From positions 1 through 36,365 of the forward strand of contig JAIERI010000251.1 of NCBI GenBank assembly GCA_019747015.1: a stretch of 36,365 bases of DNA, read 5' to 3'. The notes beneath the pieces were generated by a model, which saw nothing but the letters and a program-made list of their open reading frames with translations, made no database searches and was not told where the DNA came from. This document shows positions 26,633 to 36,019 of the stretch, piece by piece (the first letter of the stretch is position 1; each line of letters starts with the position of its first letter). The stretch comes from Xanthobacteraceae bacterium (GTDB lineage Bacteria > Pseudomonadota > Alphaproteobacteria > Rhizobiales > Xanthobacteraceae). A program made the translations under genes and the position numbers.

Positions 26633-27187
26633 ATGGACTCCTTCGAACTCAATAAGATCATGGGCGCGGTGCTCGGCACCTGCCTTTTTCTGATGGTCAC
26701 CAGCCTCGCCGCCGGCGCGATTTTTTCGCCGGGCAAGCTTGAAAAGCCGGGCTTTGAGATCGCCGTGAAGGAAAGCGCGGGCAGCGCCGGTGGCGAAGCC
26801 GCGGCTGCAGCTCCTTCGGCGCCGATCGAGACGCTGCTGGCCAGCGCGTCGGTCGACAAGGGCATGGCCGCTGCCAAGAAGTGCGCGGCCTGTCACACCT
26901 TCGAGAAGGGCGGCGCCAACAAGGTCGGTCCGAACCTTTATGACATCGTCGACGAGCCGCGCGGCGAAGGCCGTGGCTTCAATTTCTCGGCAGGCATGAA
27001 GGCCAAGACCGGCAAATGGACGTTCGAGGATCTGAACGCATTCATCGCCAATCCGAAGGGATTTGTTCCGGGTACCGCGATGGGCTTTGCCGGTATCAGC
27101 AAGGACAGCGAGCGCGCCGACGTCATCGCTTACCTGCGCACGCTGTCGGATAATCCGGTGCCTCTGCCGAAGGCAGCAGCCAAGTAG
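26633..27187 (+). CDS. cycM: Membrane-anchored cytochrome c (CycM type)
   Basis: The 184-residue product begins MDSFELNKIMGAVLGTCLFLMVTSL, an uncleaved N-terminal anchor. An Ala/Gly-rich linker (about 45-75) and a class I cytochrome c domain follow. The haem site is CAACH (Cys84, Cys87, His88) and Met150 in PGTAMGFAGI is the likely distal ligand. This matches the layout of Bradyrhizobium CycM, which carries electrons between the bc1 complex and aa3 oxidase. No clear ribosome-binding site precedes the ATG. A good terminator lies 36 bases after the stop, so it is probably monocistronic. Confidence 0.93.
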   Translation: MDSFELNKIMGAVLGTCLFLMVTSLAAGAIFSPGKLEKPGFEIAVKESAGSAGGEAAAAAPSAPIETLLASASVDKGMAAAKKCAACHTFEKGGANKVGPNLYDIVDEPRGEGRGFNFSAGMKAKTGKWTFEDLNAFIANPKGFVPGTAMGFAGISKDSERADVIAYLRTLSDNPVPLPKAAAK

Positions 27188-27222
27188 GCCAAATAAACAG
27201 ATTTAAATTTTCGTCATGCGGC

Positions 27223-27247
27223 GGCCAGACTCAAGTCTGGCCGTTTT
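27223..27247 (+). terminator. Rho-independent terminator after cycM
   Basis: A perfect 8-bp stem GGCCAGAC / GTCTGGCC with a TCAA loop is followed by GTTTT. It ends the cycM transcript and separates it from the peptide transporter operon. Beyond it, to 27431, I see no further gene. Confidence 0.8.
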
Positions 27248-27431
27248 GCTGAGAAGCGCCTAAAGCACTGATGTTGAATGCATGCGGGCGGACGTTTGGC
27301 CGCAAACAAGCGCCATCGAATGGCGTCCAACAGGCTGGAATCATATCCAAAAACCGACATAATCGCTGACAAGGTTGGTATCCTCGGCCCGCCGGGTTCG
27401 AATATTGCGGCAGTCACAGGACATTTGAGTT

Positions 27432-29315
27432 TTGAGCATTTCCCGCCGGCACCTTCTCCAGAGCTGCGCCTTTGTTGCCGCCGCTCCTTTGTTCAAGACC
27501 GTGATTGGCGCATCGGTTGAAGCGCATGCGCAGGCCGGCGCGACATGGACGCACGGCCTGTCGCTGTTCGGCGATGTGAAGTATCCCGCCAACTTCAAAC
27601 ATTTCGATTACGTCGATCCGAACCCGCCGAAAACCGGTCAGGTCCGGCTGAGCGCCATCGGCACCTTCGACAATTTCAATCCGGTGCCCGAGGGCGTCAA
27701 AGGCTCGCTCGGTCCGGTCGGCGATCTCTACGAAGCGCTGACGATCTCCTCGCTCGACGAGGTCTCGACCCAGTACGGACTGCTCGCCGAGGCGATGAGT
27801 CATCCGGCGGATTTCTCCTTCGTCATCTACCGGCTGCGCGCGCAGGCGAAATGGCACGACGGCAAGCCGGTGACGCCGGAAGACGTGATCTTCTCTCTCG
27901 ATGCTTTCAAGAAATATCACCCGATGTATTCGGCGTATTATCGCCACGTCGTGAAGGCGGAGAAGGTCGGCGAGCGCGACGTCAAATTCACCTTCGATGC
28001 GCCGGGCAACCGCGAACTGCCGCAGATCGTCGGCCAGCTCAATGTGCTGCCGAAACATTGGTGGGAAGGCACAAACGCTTCCGGAGCGAAGCGCGATATT
28101 TCCGCGACCACGCTGGAGCCGCCGCTCGGCAGCGGGCCTTACAAGATCAAGGAATTCGTGCCCGGCCGCACCGTGACGCTGGAGCGGGTGAAGGACTATT
28201 GGGGCCGCGACCTGAACGTCAATGTCGGCAGGAACAATTTCGGCGAGGTCCGCTACGAGTATTTCCGCGATGGCACCGTGGCGCTTGAAGCATTCAAGGG
28301 CGATCAGCTCGACTGGCGCACCGAGAACAGCGCGAAGAACTGGGCGACAGCCTACGATTTTCCTGCCGTCACTGAGAAGCGCGTGATCATCGAAGAATTT
28401 CCGAACCGCAGCTCCGGCATCATGCAGGCATTCGCGCTCAACATCCGCCGCGACAAGTTCAAGGATTCACGGGTGCGCCGTGCGCTGAATTTCGCCTTCG
28501 ACTTCGAGGAAATGAACAAGCAGATTTTCTTCGGGCAGTACAAACGCGTATCGAGCTATTTCGACGGCACTGAACTCGCGTCATCCGGCTTACCTCAGGG
28601 GCGTGAACTTGAAATTCTCGAAACTGTGCGCGATCGGGTGCCGGCCGAGGTGTTCACCACTGCCTATACCAATCCGGTCGGCGGCAGTCCCGAGGCGGTA
28701 CGCGACAATCTGCGCGAGGCGCTGCGGCTGCTGAAGGAAGCCGGCTTTGAGGTTCGCGAGCGCAAGCTGGTCGATGCCAAGACCGGAGCGCCGTTCGAGA
28801 TGGAGCTTCTGACCTTCGATCCGAGTTTCGAGCGCGTGATGCTGTTCTACAAGCCGTCGCTGGAGCGGCTCGGTATCGTGGTCAGCGTGCGCACCATCGA
28901 CGCCACGCAATACGAGAACCGGTTGCGCAACTGGGATTTCGATGTGGTGACGTCGTCCTGGCCGGAATCGCTGTCGCCCGGCAACGAGCAGCGCGAGTAT
29001 TGGGGATCGCAGGCCGCCGGCATGGCCGGCTCGCGCAACATCATCGGCATCAAGAATCCGGCGATCGACAAACTGATCGAGCGCGTGATCTTTACCAGGG
29101 ACCGCGACGATCTGGTCGCCGCGACCCGGGCGCTCGACCGCGTGCTGCTGTGGAATAATTACGTGGTGCCGCAGTGGAATTATCCTAAAATCCGCACCGC
29201 GCGCTGGGATCGCTTCGGCCGTCCCGCTGAATTGCCGACATACGGCCTGTCAGGGTTTCCCTCGATCTGGTGGTTCGACAAGGACAAAGCGGACAAGATC
29301 GGAAGGCGGTCTTGA
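27432..29315 (+). CDS. Peptide ABC transporter substrate-binding protein (YejA-like), first copy
   Basis: This 627-residue family 5 extracellular solute-binding protein has a Tat signal peptide: SISRRHLLQ, a hydrophobic run and cleavage near AHAQA. HGLSLFGDVKYPANFKHFDYVDPN marks the YejA group, with LYEALTISS, PPLGSGPYKIKEF and WDFDVVTSSWPESLSPG further on. It should bind oligopeptides in the periplasm for the YejBEF importer. The start is TTG at 27432: an in-frame TGA stands at 27426-27428 and there is no ATG before the signal peptide. AGGA lies about ten bases upstream. The second binding-protein gene overlaps its stop. Confidence 0.9.
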   Translation: MSISRRHLLQSCAFVAAAPLFKTVIGASVEAHAQAGATWTHGLSLFGDVKYPANFKHFDYVDPNPPKTGQVRLSAIGTFDNFNPVPEGVKGSLGPVGDLYEALTISSLDEVSTQYGLLAEAMSHPADFSFVIYRLRAQAKWHDGKPVTPEDVIFSLDAFKKYHPMYSAYYRHVVKAEKVGERDVKFTFDAPGNRELPQIVGQLNVLPKHWWEGTNASGAKRDISATTLEPPLGSGPYKIKEFVPGRTVTLERVKDYWGRDLNVNVGRNNFGEVRYEYFRDGTVALEAFKGDQLDWRTENSAKNWATAYDFPAVTEKRVIIEEFPNRSSGIMQAFALNIRRDKFKDSRVRRALNFAFDFEEMNKQIFFGQYKRVSSYFDGTELASSGLPQGRELEILETVRDRVPAEVFTTAYTNPVGGSPEAVRDNLREALRLLKEAGFEVRERKLVDAKTGAPFEMELLTFDPSFERVMLFYKPSLERLGIVVSVRTIDATQYENRLRNWDFDVVTSSWPESLSPGNEQREYWGSQAAGMAGSRNIIGIKNPAIDKLIERVIFTRDRDDLVAATRALDRVLLWNNYVVPQWNYPKIRTARWDRFGRPAELPTYGLSGFPSIWWFDKDKADKIGRRS

Positions 29316-31201
29316 ACGCTCCGACACGCCGCCGCGTTCTTGTGCTTGGCGCCGGTGCAGCCATTGCCGGCCGCGTACCGGCGGCATGGGCCGCTCCTGA
29401 ATCCGCCGCCACAGAATCTCACGGCATGTCCGCGTTCGGCGATTTGAAGTATCCGGCGGACTTCAGGAACTTCGATTACGTCAATGTCGGTGCGCCCAAG
29501 GGCGGCACGTTTTCAACCGTGCCGGCCTATCGCAGCTATAACCAATCATTCTCAACGTTTAACACGCTGAACAGCTTCATCCTGAAGGGCGATGGCCCGG
29601 CGGGCATGGAGCAGACCTTCACCACGCTGATGGTGCGCGCGGGCGACGAGCCGGATGCGATGTACGGGCTTGCGGCGCGCAGCGTAGCGATTTCCCCGGA
29701 TGGTTTGACATACCGTTTCACGATGCGCCCCGAGGCGCGGTTTCACGACAGCAGCAAACTGACGGCGCAGGATGCTGCGTTCTCGCTGACGATTTTGAAG
29801 ACCAAAGGGCATCCGCTGATCACCCAGCAGATGCGCGATGTCGTGAAGGCCGAGGCCCCCGACGATGACACGCTTGTTGTGACGTTCGCGCCGAAGCGCG
29901 GACGCGACGTGCCGCTGTTCGTCGGCGGCCTGCCGATTTTCTCAAAAGCCTATTATTCGGCGCGGCCGTTCGACGAATCCACCCTCGATATTCCGCTCGG
30001 CTCCGGTCCCTACAAAGTCGGACGCTTCGAGGCGGGCCGTTACATCGAATACGAACGCGTCAAGGACTGGTGGGCGAAAGATTTGCCCGTGTGCCGCGGC
30101 GCGTTCAATTTCGACATCGTGCGATATGAATTCTATCGTGACCGCGACGTCGCGTTCGAAGGTTTCAGCGGACGCAATTATCTGTATCGCGAGGAATTCA
30201 CCTCGCGCATCTGGAACACGCGTTACGATTTCCCCGCGATCAAGGACGGTCGCGTCAAGCAGGAGATGATGCCGGACGACACGCCGTCCGGCGCACAGGG
30301 CTGGTTCATCAACACCCGCCGCGACAAGTTCAAGGATCCGCGCGTGCGCGAGGCGCTCGGCAACGCGTTCGATTTCGAATGGACCAACAAGACCATCATG
30401 TATGGTTCCTATGCGCGCACGGTATCGCCATTCCAGAACTCGGACATGATGGCCAGCGGTCCTCCCGCGCCGGAAGAACTGGCGCTGCTGGAGCCGTTTC
30501 GCGGCAAGGTGCCTGATGAGGTGTTCGGCATGCCTTACGTGCCGCCGGTGTCCGACGGTTCGGGTCAGGACCGCACACTGCTGCGCAAGGCGATCAAGCT
30601 GCTTGATGGTGCGGGCTGCGTGATGAAGGACGGCAAGCGGCTGACCGCGAAAGGCGAGCCGTTCAAGGTTGAATTCCTGCTCGATGAGCCGGCGTTCCAG
30701 GCCCACCATATGCCTTACATCAAAAATCTCGGCACGCTCGGAATCGAGGCGACGCTGCGCCTTGTCGATCCGGTGCAGCACCGCGCCCGCCGCGACGATT
30801 TCGATTTTGATCTGGTCATCGAGCGGTTCGGTTTTTCGACCGTGCCCGGCGATTCGCTGCGGCCCTTCTTTTCCGCCAAGGCGGCTGAAACCAAGGGTTC
30901 GTACAATCTCGCCGGAATTTCCGATCCCGCAGTCGATGCGATGGTGGACCAGATCATCGCCGCCGATACGCGGCCCAAACTTGTGTTCGCGGCACGCGCG
31001 CTCGATCGCATCATTCGATCCGGCCGCTATTGGGTGCCGCAATGGTACGCCAATTCGCACCGGCTGGCGTACTGGGATGTGTTCGGCCATCCTTTGAGGC
31101 TGCCGAAATACGCCGGCGTCGGCGCACCGGATCTATGGTGGTCGGAGCCGGCCAAGGCATCCGGCCCCGCCGCGACATCCGATCCCAAGCAGGCGAAATA
31201 G
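29312..31201 (+). CDS. Peptide ABC transporter substrate-binding protein (YejA-like), second copy
   Basis: The 629-residue product is paralogous to the preceding one, sharing GDLKYPADFRNFDYVN, DVAFEGFSG, RDKFKDPRVREALGNAFDFEWTNK and the end LPKYAGVGAPDLWW. It has its own twin-arginine signal, TRRRVLVLGAGAAIAG, with cleavage near AWAAP. The best start is the TTG at 29312, which overlaps the previous stop as TTGA and has GGAAGG five bases upstream; a GTG at 29270 lies deeper in the preceding gene. Two binding proteins probably widen the peptide range of one importer. Confidence 0.9.
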   Translation: MNAPTRRRVLVLGAGAAIAGRVPAAWAAPESAATESHGMSAFGDLKYPADFRNFDYVNVGAPKGGTFSTVPAYRSYNQSFSTFNTLNSFILKGDGPAGMEQTFTTLMVRAGDEPDAMYGLAARSVAISPDGLTYRFTMRPEARFHDSSKLTAQDAAFSLTILKTKGHPLITQQMRDVVKAEAPDDDTLVVTFAPKRGRDVPLFVGGLPIFSKAYYSARPFDESTLDIPLGSGPYKVGRFEAGRYIEYERVKDWWAKDLPVCRGAFNFDIVRYEFYRDRDVAFEGFSGRNYLYREEFTSRIWNTRYDFPAIKDGRVKQEMMPDDTPSGAQGWFINTRRDKFKDPRVREALGNAFDFEWTNKTIMYGSYARTVSPFQNSDMMASGPPAPEELALLEPFRGKVPDEVFGMPYVPPVSDGSGQDRTLLRKAIKLLDGAGCVMKDGKRLTAKGEPFKVEFLLDEPAFQAHHMPYIKNLGTLGIEATLRLVDPVQHRARRDDFDFDLVIERFGFSTVPGDSLRPFFSAKAAETKGSYNLAGISDPAVDAMVDQIIAADTRPKLVFAARALDRIIRSGRYWVPQWYANSHRLAYWDVFGHPLRLPKYAGVGAPDLWWSEPAKASGPAATSDPKQAK

Positions 31202-31210
31202 GCCAGACAC

Positions 31211-32317
31211 ATGAGCGCCTATATCGCCCGCCGCATTCTTTTGATGATACCGACCTTGCTCGGGATTCTCTTCGTGTCGTTCGTCGTGGTGCAGTTCGCG
31301 CCGGGCGGTCCGGTCGAGCGCGTGATCGCGCAGCTCTCCGGCTCCGACACCGGCGCGAGCTCGCGCATTTCCGGCTCCGGCGGCGACATGGGCGCGCGCA
31401 GCCAGGTCGGCGCGGCGGGGGACGCGATCAATTCGAAATATCGCGGCGCGCAGGGGCTCGATCCGGATTTTGTCAAAAGCCTTGAGAAGCAGTTCGGCTT
31501 TGACAAGCCGGCGCCCGAGCGTTTCGCCCTGATGCTTTGGAATTTCGCGCGCTTCGATTTCGGCAAGAGTTATTTCCGCGATGTCAGCGTGCTGCAGCTC
31601 ATCAAGGAGAAGCTGCCGGTGTCGATGTCGCTTGGCGTCTGGATGACGCTTTTGACCTATCTGATTTCGATTCCGCTCGGCATCCGCAAGGCAATCAAGG
31701 ACGGCTCGCGCTTCGATACCTGGACATCCGCCATCGTCATCGTCGGCTTTGCGATTCCGGGATTCCTCTTCGCGATCCTGCTCATCATCCTGTTCGCAGG
31801 CGGATCGTTCTACGACATCTTTCCGCTGCGCGGACTGACCTCCGACGGCTGGTCGCAGTTTCCGTGGTACTGGAAGATCCTCGATTATTTCTGGCATCTG
31901 ACACTGCCGCTAATCTCGATGGCACTCGGCGCGTTTGCCACCATGACGCTGCTGACCAAGAACTCGTTCCTCGACGAAATCCGCAAGCAATATGTTACGA
32001 CCGCGCGCGCCAAGGGCTGCACCGAAACGCAGGTGCTTTACGGCCACGTGTTCCGCAACGCCATGCTGATCGTGATCGCCGGCTTTCCCGGCGCGTTCAT
32101 TCACGCCTTCTTCTCGGGATCGCTCCTCATCGAGACGATCTTTTCGCTCGATGGTCTGGGTCTCCTCGGCTTCGAGAGTGTCCTGAACCGCGATTATCCG
32201 GTGGTGTTCGGCACGCTGTTCATCTTCTCGCTGGTCGGCCTTGTGGTGAACCTGATCTCCGACCTCGCTTACATGTGGGTCGATCCGCGCATCGATTTCG
32301 AGGCGCGCCAAGCATGA
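31211..32317 (+). CDS. yejB: Peptide ABC transporter permease YejB
   Basis: This 368-residue inner-membrane permease has about six helices. The N-terminal AYIARRILLMIPTLLGILFVSFVVVQFAPGGP is typical of DppB/OppB-type subunits. A long periplasmic insertion (about 40-90, Ser/Gly-rich) is characteristic of YejB. The EAA loop YVTTARAKGCTETQVLYGHVFRNA contacts the ATPase. It starts nine bases after the second binding-protein gene; yejE follows after 13 bases. The family mediates uptake of peptides such as microcin C and affects resistance to antimicrobial peptides in Brucella and rhizobia. Confidence 0.95.
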   Translation: MSAYIARRILLMIPTLLGILFVSFVVVQFAPGGPVERVIAQLSGSDTGASSRISGSGGDMGARSQVGAAGDAINSKYRGAQGLDPDFVKSLEKQFGFDKPAPERFALMLWNFARFDFGKSYFRDVSVLQLIKEKLPVSMSLGVWMTLLTYLISIPLGIRKAIKDGSRFDTWTSAIVIVGFAIPGFLFAILLIILFAGGSFYDIFPLRGLTSDGWSQFPWYWKILDYFWHLTLPLISMALGAFATMTLLTKNSFLDEIRKQYVTTARAKGCTETQVLYGHVFRNAMLIVIAGFPGAFIHAFFSGSLLIETIFSLDGLGLLGFESVLNRDYPVVFGTLFIFSLVGLVVNLISDLAYMWVDPRIDFEARQA

Positions 32318-32330
32318 ACATGGTCAAGTC

Positions 32331-33506
32331 ATGAGCATGGTCACGCCGCCTGTCGAGACCACAACGCAGTCGCCGCTCGGCGAAGCTGTGCCGATGACCC
32401 GTCATCCCGTCGGCATGTCGCCGCTCAACAAAAGGCGCTGGCAGAATTTCAAATCCAACAAGCGCGGCTACTGGTCGTTCTGGATTTTCATGGTGCTGTT
32501 TCTGGTTTCGCTGTTCGCCGAACTGATCGCCAACGATCGGCCATTCCTGATCAAGTTCGATGGAAAATTGTATTTTCCGGCCTTCATCACCTATTCCGAA
32601 ACCACTTTCGGCGGGGATTTCGAAACCGCCGCCGACTACCGCGATCCTTACCTGCAAAAACTGATCGCCGACAAAAGCGGCACCATCGTCTGGCCGCTGA
32701 TCCGTTATTCCTACGACACGCATAATCTTGATCTGCCCACCCCGGCGCCATCGAAGCCGACATGGATGCTGACGGAGCAGGAATGCAAAAGCGTGGTCGA
32801 GAAGAAGGGCCTGAAAAGCTGCCGCGATCTTGAATACAACTGGCTCGGCACCGACGATCAGGGTCGCGACGTGGTCGCGCGGCTGATCTACGGCTTTCGC
32901 ATCTCCGTTCTCTTTGGCCTCGCGCTGACCATTATCTCCTCTGTCATCGGCGTCGCAGCCGGTGGTATTCAGGGTTATTTCGGCGGCTGGATCGATCTCG
33001 GTTTCCAGCGATTCATCGAGGTGTGGACCGCGATACCCTCGCTCTATCTGTTGCTGATCCTCTCCTCCGTGCTTGTGCCGGGATTTTTCGTGCTGCTGGG
33101 AATCCTGCTGCTATTCTCATGGGTGTCGCTGGTCGGGCTGGTGCGCGCGGAATTTTTGCGCGGGCGGAATTTTGAATACGTCATGGCGGCGCGCGCACTC
33201 GGCGTCTCGGACGCGAAGATCATGTTCCACCATCTGCTGCCGAACGCGATGGTCGCGACCATGACTTTCCTGCCATTCATTGTGTCGTCGTCGGTGATGA
33301 CGCTGACTGCGCTCGACTTCCTCGGTTTTGGTCTGCCGCCAGGCTCACCCTCGCTCGGCGAACTGCTGTCGCAGGCCAAAGCCAACATTCAGGCGCCCTG
33401 GCTCGGCCTGTCGGGATTTTTCTCGGTCGCGATCATGCTGTCGCTTCTCATCTTCATCGGCGAAGCGGTGCGCGACGCCTTCGATCCGCGCAAGACGTTC
33501 GGGTGA
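32331..33506 (+). CDS. yejE: Peptide ABC transporter permease YejE
   Basis: The 391-residue permease is of the DppC type. It has a proline-rich N-terminal tail, a first helix (WSFWIFMVLFLVSLFAELIA), a large periplasmic domain (about 65-180) with DRPFLIKFDGKLYFPAF and the hallmark YNWLGTDDQGRDVVARLIYGFRIS, then five helices. The EAA loop is YVMAARALGVSDAKIMFHHLLPNA. It should form the channel with YejB. Its stop overlaps an in-frame GTG upstream of yejF. Confidence 0.95.
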   Translation: MSMVTPPVETTTQSPLGEAVPMTRHPVGMSPLNKRRWQNFKSNKRGYWSFWIFMVLFLVSLFAELIANDRPFLIKFDGKLYFPAFITYSETTFGGDFETAADYRDPYLQKLIADKSGTIVWPLIRYSYDTHNLDLPTPAPSKPTWMLTEQECKSVVEKKGLKSCRDLEYNWLGTDDQGRDVVARLIYGFRISVLFGLALTIISSVIGVAAGGIQGYFGGWIDLGFQRFIEVWTAIPSLYLLLILSSVLVPGFFVLLGILLLFSWVSLVGLVRAEFLRGRNFEYVMAARALGVSDAKIMFHHLLPNAMVATMTFLPFIVSSSVMTLTALDFLGFGLPPGSPSLGELLSQAKANIQAPWLGLSGFFSVAIMLSLLIFIGEAVRDAFDPRKTFG

Positions 33507-33511
33507 GGGCG

Positions 33512-35152
33512 ATGGACGCGATCAACGAACCTCTGCTCGATGTACGCGATCTGTCGGTGGCGTTTCGCCATGGCGACAAGGTCTCGACCGCGGTCGACCG
33601 CATTTCATTTTCGATCAGTCGTGGCCAGTGTGTCGCACTGGTCGGCGAGTCCGGCTCCGGTAAATCCGTCAGCGCGCTGTCGGTGCTCAAGCTCCTGCCG
33701 TATCCGACCGCGTCGCACCCCTCCGGCAGTATCCGCTTTAAGGGACAGGAATTGCTTGGCCTGAGCGAGAACCAAATCCGCGGCGTGCGCGGCAACGACA
33801 TTTCCATCATCTTTCAGGAGCCGATGACTTCGCTCAATCCGCTGCACACCATTGAGCAGCAGATCGGCGAGGCGATCTTTTTGCATAGCGGCGTGCGCGG
33901 CGGAATAGCCCGTGCGCGTATCCTCGAATTGCTGACGCAGGTCGGCATTCCCGAGCCGGAAACCCGGCTGGCGAGTTATCCGCATCAATTGTCTGGTGGT
34001 CAGCGTCAGCGTGTAATGATCGCCATGGCGCTCGCCAACGAGCCGGACCTTCTGATCGCCGACGAGCCGACCACCGCACTCGACGTCACGGTGCAGGCGC
34101 AAATCTTGAAACTGCTCGCCGACATCCGTTCGCGGCTCGGCATGAGCATGCTGTTCATCACCCACGATCTTGGCATCGTGCGCCGCATCGCCGACGTGGT
34201 CTGCGTGATGCATAACGGCAAGATCGTCGAGCGCGGGCCGGTCGAGCGGGTGTTCACCGCGCCGGAGCATTCTTACACAAAAGCGTTGCTCGCCGCCGAG
34301 CCAAAGCCGGATCCCGCGCCGCCGCAGCCCGATGCATCGGTGGTGATCTCGTCCGACGATCTGAAGGTATGGTTTCCGATCAAGCGCGGATTTCTTCGCA
34401 AGACCGTTGGTCATATCAAGGCTGTGGATGGCGTGAGTGTCGCCGTGCGCAAGGGCGAAACGCTCGGCGTCGTCGGCGAGTCGGGTTCGGGCAAGACGAC
34501 GCTCGGGCTGGCGCTGCTCCGTTTGATCTCCTCCGACGGACCGATCGTGTTTCTCGGAAAAAACATCCAGGGGCTGCGGTTCAATGAGATGCGCCCCGTT
34601 CGCCGCGATATGCAAATCGTGTTTCAGGATCCCTTCGGGGCGCTCAGCCCGCGCATGGCGGTCGGCGATATCGTTGCTGAAGGCTTGAGCGTCCATCAGC
34701 CGTCATTGTCGCGTGACGAACGCGAGGAGCGCGTGGTGAAAGCGCTGACGGACGTCGGCCTCGATCCCGATACGCGCTTTCGCTATCCGCATGAATTCTC
34801 CGGCGGCCAGCGCCAGCGCATCAGCATCGCCCGCGCTGTCGTACTGGAGCCGAACTTCGTCGTACTCGACGAACCGACCAGCGCGCTCGACATGCTGTTT
34901 CAGGCGCAGATGGTCGATCTGTTGCGCGACCTGCAACGCAAGCGCGATCTGACCTACATGTTCATTTCGCACGATCTGCGTGTGGTAGCCTCATTGGCCA
35001 GCAATCTGATTGTGATGCGCCACGGCAAGGTGGTCGAGGAGGGTGCGGCGCAGGATTTGTTCAGGAACCCGAAGACCGATTACACCCGCGCTTTGTTCGC
35101 CGCCGCCTTCAATATCGAAGCGTCCGCGCCGTCGGTCGTGCCGGAGGCGTAA
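33512..35152 (+). CDS. yejF: Dual-domain ABC transporter ATPase YejF
   Basis: This 546-residue protein fuses two ABC ATPase domains. The first has Walker A GESGSGKS (45-52), LSGGQRQR and DEPTTALD. The second has GESGSGKT (about 323-330), FSGGQRQR (about 430) and DEPTSALD. The ends of both domains carry the oligopeptide-binding C-terminal extension ([22 protein letters not shown]). It energises uptake by YejBE. The ATG at 33512 is chosen because GAGG precedes it; a GTG at 33503 overlaps the yejE stop. It is convergent with the NlpC/P60 gene, and the stops are three bases apart. Confidence 0.95.
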   Translation: MDAINEPLLDVRDLSVAFRHGDKVSTAVDRISFSISRGQCVALVGESGSGKSVSALSVLKLLPYPTASHPSGSIRFKGQELLGLSENQIRGVRGNDISIIFQEPMTSLNPLHTIEQQIGEAIFLHSGVRGGIARARILELLTQVGIPEPETRLASYPHQLSGGQRQRVMIAMALANEPDLLIADEPTTALDVTVQAQILKLLADIRSRLGMSMLFITHDLGIVRRIADVVCVMHNGKIVERGPVERVFTAPEHSYTKALLAAEPKPDPAPPQPDASVVISSDDLKVWFPIKRGFLRKTVGHIKAVDGVSVAVRKGETLGVVGESGSGKTTLGLALLRLISSDGPIVFLGKNIQGLRFNEMRPVRRDMQIVFQDPFGALSPRMAVGDIVAEGLSVHQPSLSRDEREERVVKALTDVGLDPDTRFRYPHEFSGGQRQRISIARAVVLEPNFVVLDEPTSALDMLFQAQMVDLLRDLQRKRDLTYMFISHDLRVVASLASNLIVMRHGKVVEEGAAQDLFRNPKTDYTRALFAAAFNIEASAPSVVPEA

Positions 35153-35155
35153 TAG

Positions 35156-36019
35156 TCAGATCAGCCGCTTCACGCTTGTGACAGCGCTGCCAGCGGCCTT
35201 GATGCGCGCGATGGCTTTTTCAACCCGTTCGATCGCCGTCATCATGTGATGGGCGTTGGCGTGGACGAGGCTACTGCCGTCGCGGACGATGGCGACATGC
35301 CCTTTCCAGAACATCAGATCGCCGCGTTGAAGTGCATTCCACTCAGACCGTGGCACCGCTCGCCCGAGCGCGCTTTCCTGCATGTCGCTGTCGCGCGGGG
35401 CGCCGATGCCGGCGGCACCAAGAGATACTTGCACGAGGCCCGAGCAATCGATGCCGAGTGATGTTTTGCCACCCCAAAGATAAGGCGTGCCGATGAATCG
35501 TTCCGCCACCGCGACATAATCTGCATCGCACACCTCAAACGGAGCGACATGCTGCGCGGGAAGATAATGCCGCTGGCTGGTGATGGCGAAGCCATTCTCC
35601 TGCTTGACGATCTCGATCCTTGCGCCGAGCGGCAGCGCTTCCGCCGGCGGCAGCTTGATCGATGGTCCCGGAAACGCGAACGTGCGTAGCGCAATGATTT
35701 TATGCACCGGTTTGCTGCGTGGCGAGACCAGCGAGAACTCCGGCAGCCATCCGACATAGCCATCGGATTTGAGCTGACCCCAGGCCCAGCCTTCGCCGTC
35801 GCGGTCATAGATCATGACGCGCTCGCCTTTCAGCGCTTCTGTTTCGAGCGGCGCATCATGTGCAGGTTCGCGGCGCATCGGTGTGACGGGATCGATCACC
35901 TCAACCTCTTCGCCCTCGACGTAACGCGCCGACTGGACCTTGCCTTCGAGATGTTTCGCGGCGAGGTCCGCACGCGCGGGCGTGAGCCTTGGATCATGGG
36001 GGAGTTTTGGATCAGCCAT
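35156..36019 (-). CDS. NlpC/P60 cysteine peptidase with SH3-like domains
   Basis: The 287-residue product has two bacterial SH3-like regions (about 45-100 and 105-160) and then an NlpC/P60 domain. Its catalytic Cys192 is in GIDCSGLVQVSL, His241 in WKGHVAIV, and the third residue is probably His253 in LVHANAHH. YLWGGKTSLG just before the Cys is a family hallmark. Such enzymes cleave gamma-D-Glu-diaminopimelate bonds in peptidoglycan peptides. No signal peptide is visible, so it may act on recycled muropeptides in the cytoplasm. Its ATG overlaps the end of the aminopeptidase gene by eight bases, so the two are co-expressed. Confidence 0.92.
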   Translation of the reverse strand: MADPKLPHDPRLTPARADLAAKHLEGKVQSARYVEGEEVEVIDPVTPMRREPAHDAPLETEALKGERVMIYDRDGEGWAWGQLKSDGYVGWLPEFSLVSPRSKPVHKIIALRTFAFPGPSIKLPPAEALPLGARIEIVKQENGFAITSQRHYLPAQHVAPFEVCDADYVAVAERFIGTPYLWGGKTSLGIDCSGLVQVSLGAAGIGAPRDSDMQESALGRAVPRSEWNALQRGDLMFWKGHVAIVRDGSSLVHANAHHMMTAIERVEKAIARIKAAGSAVTSVKRLI

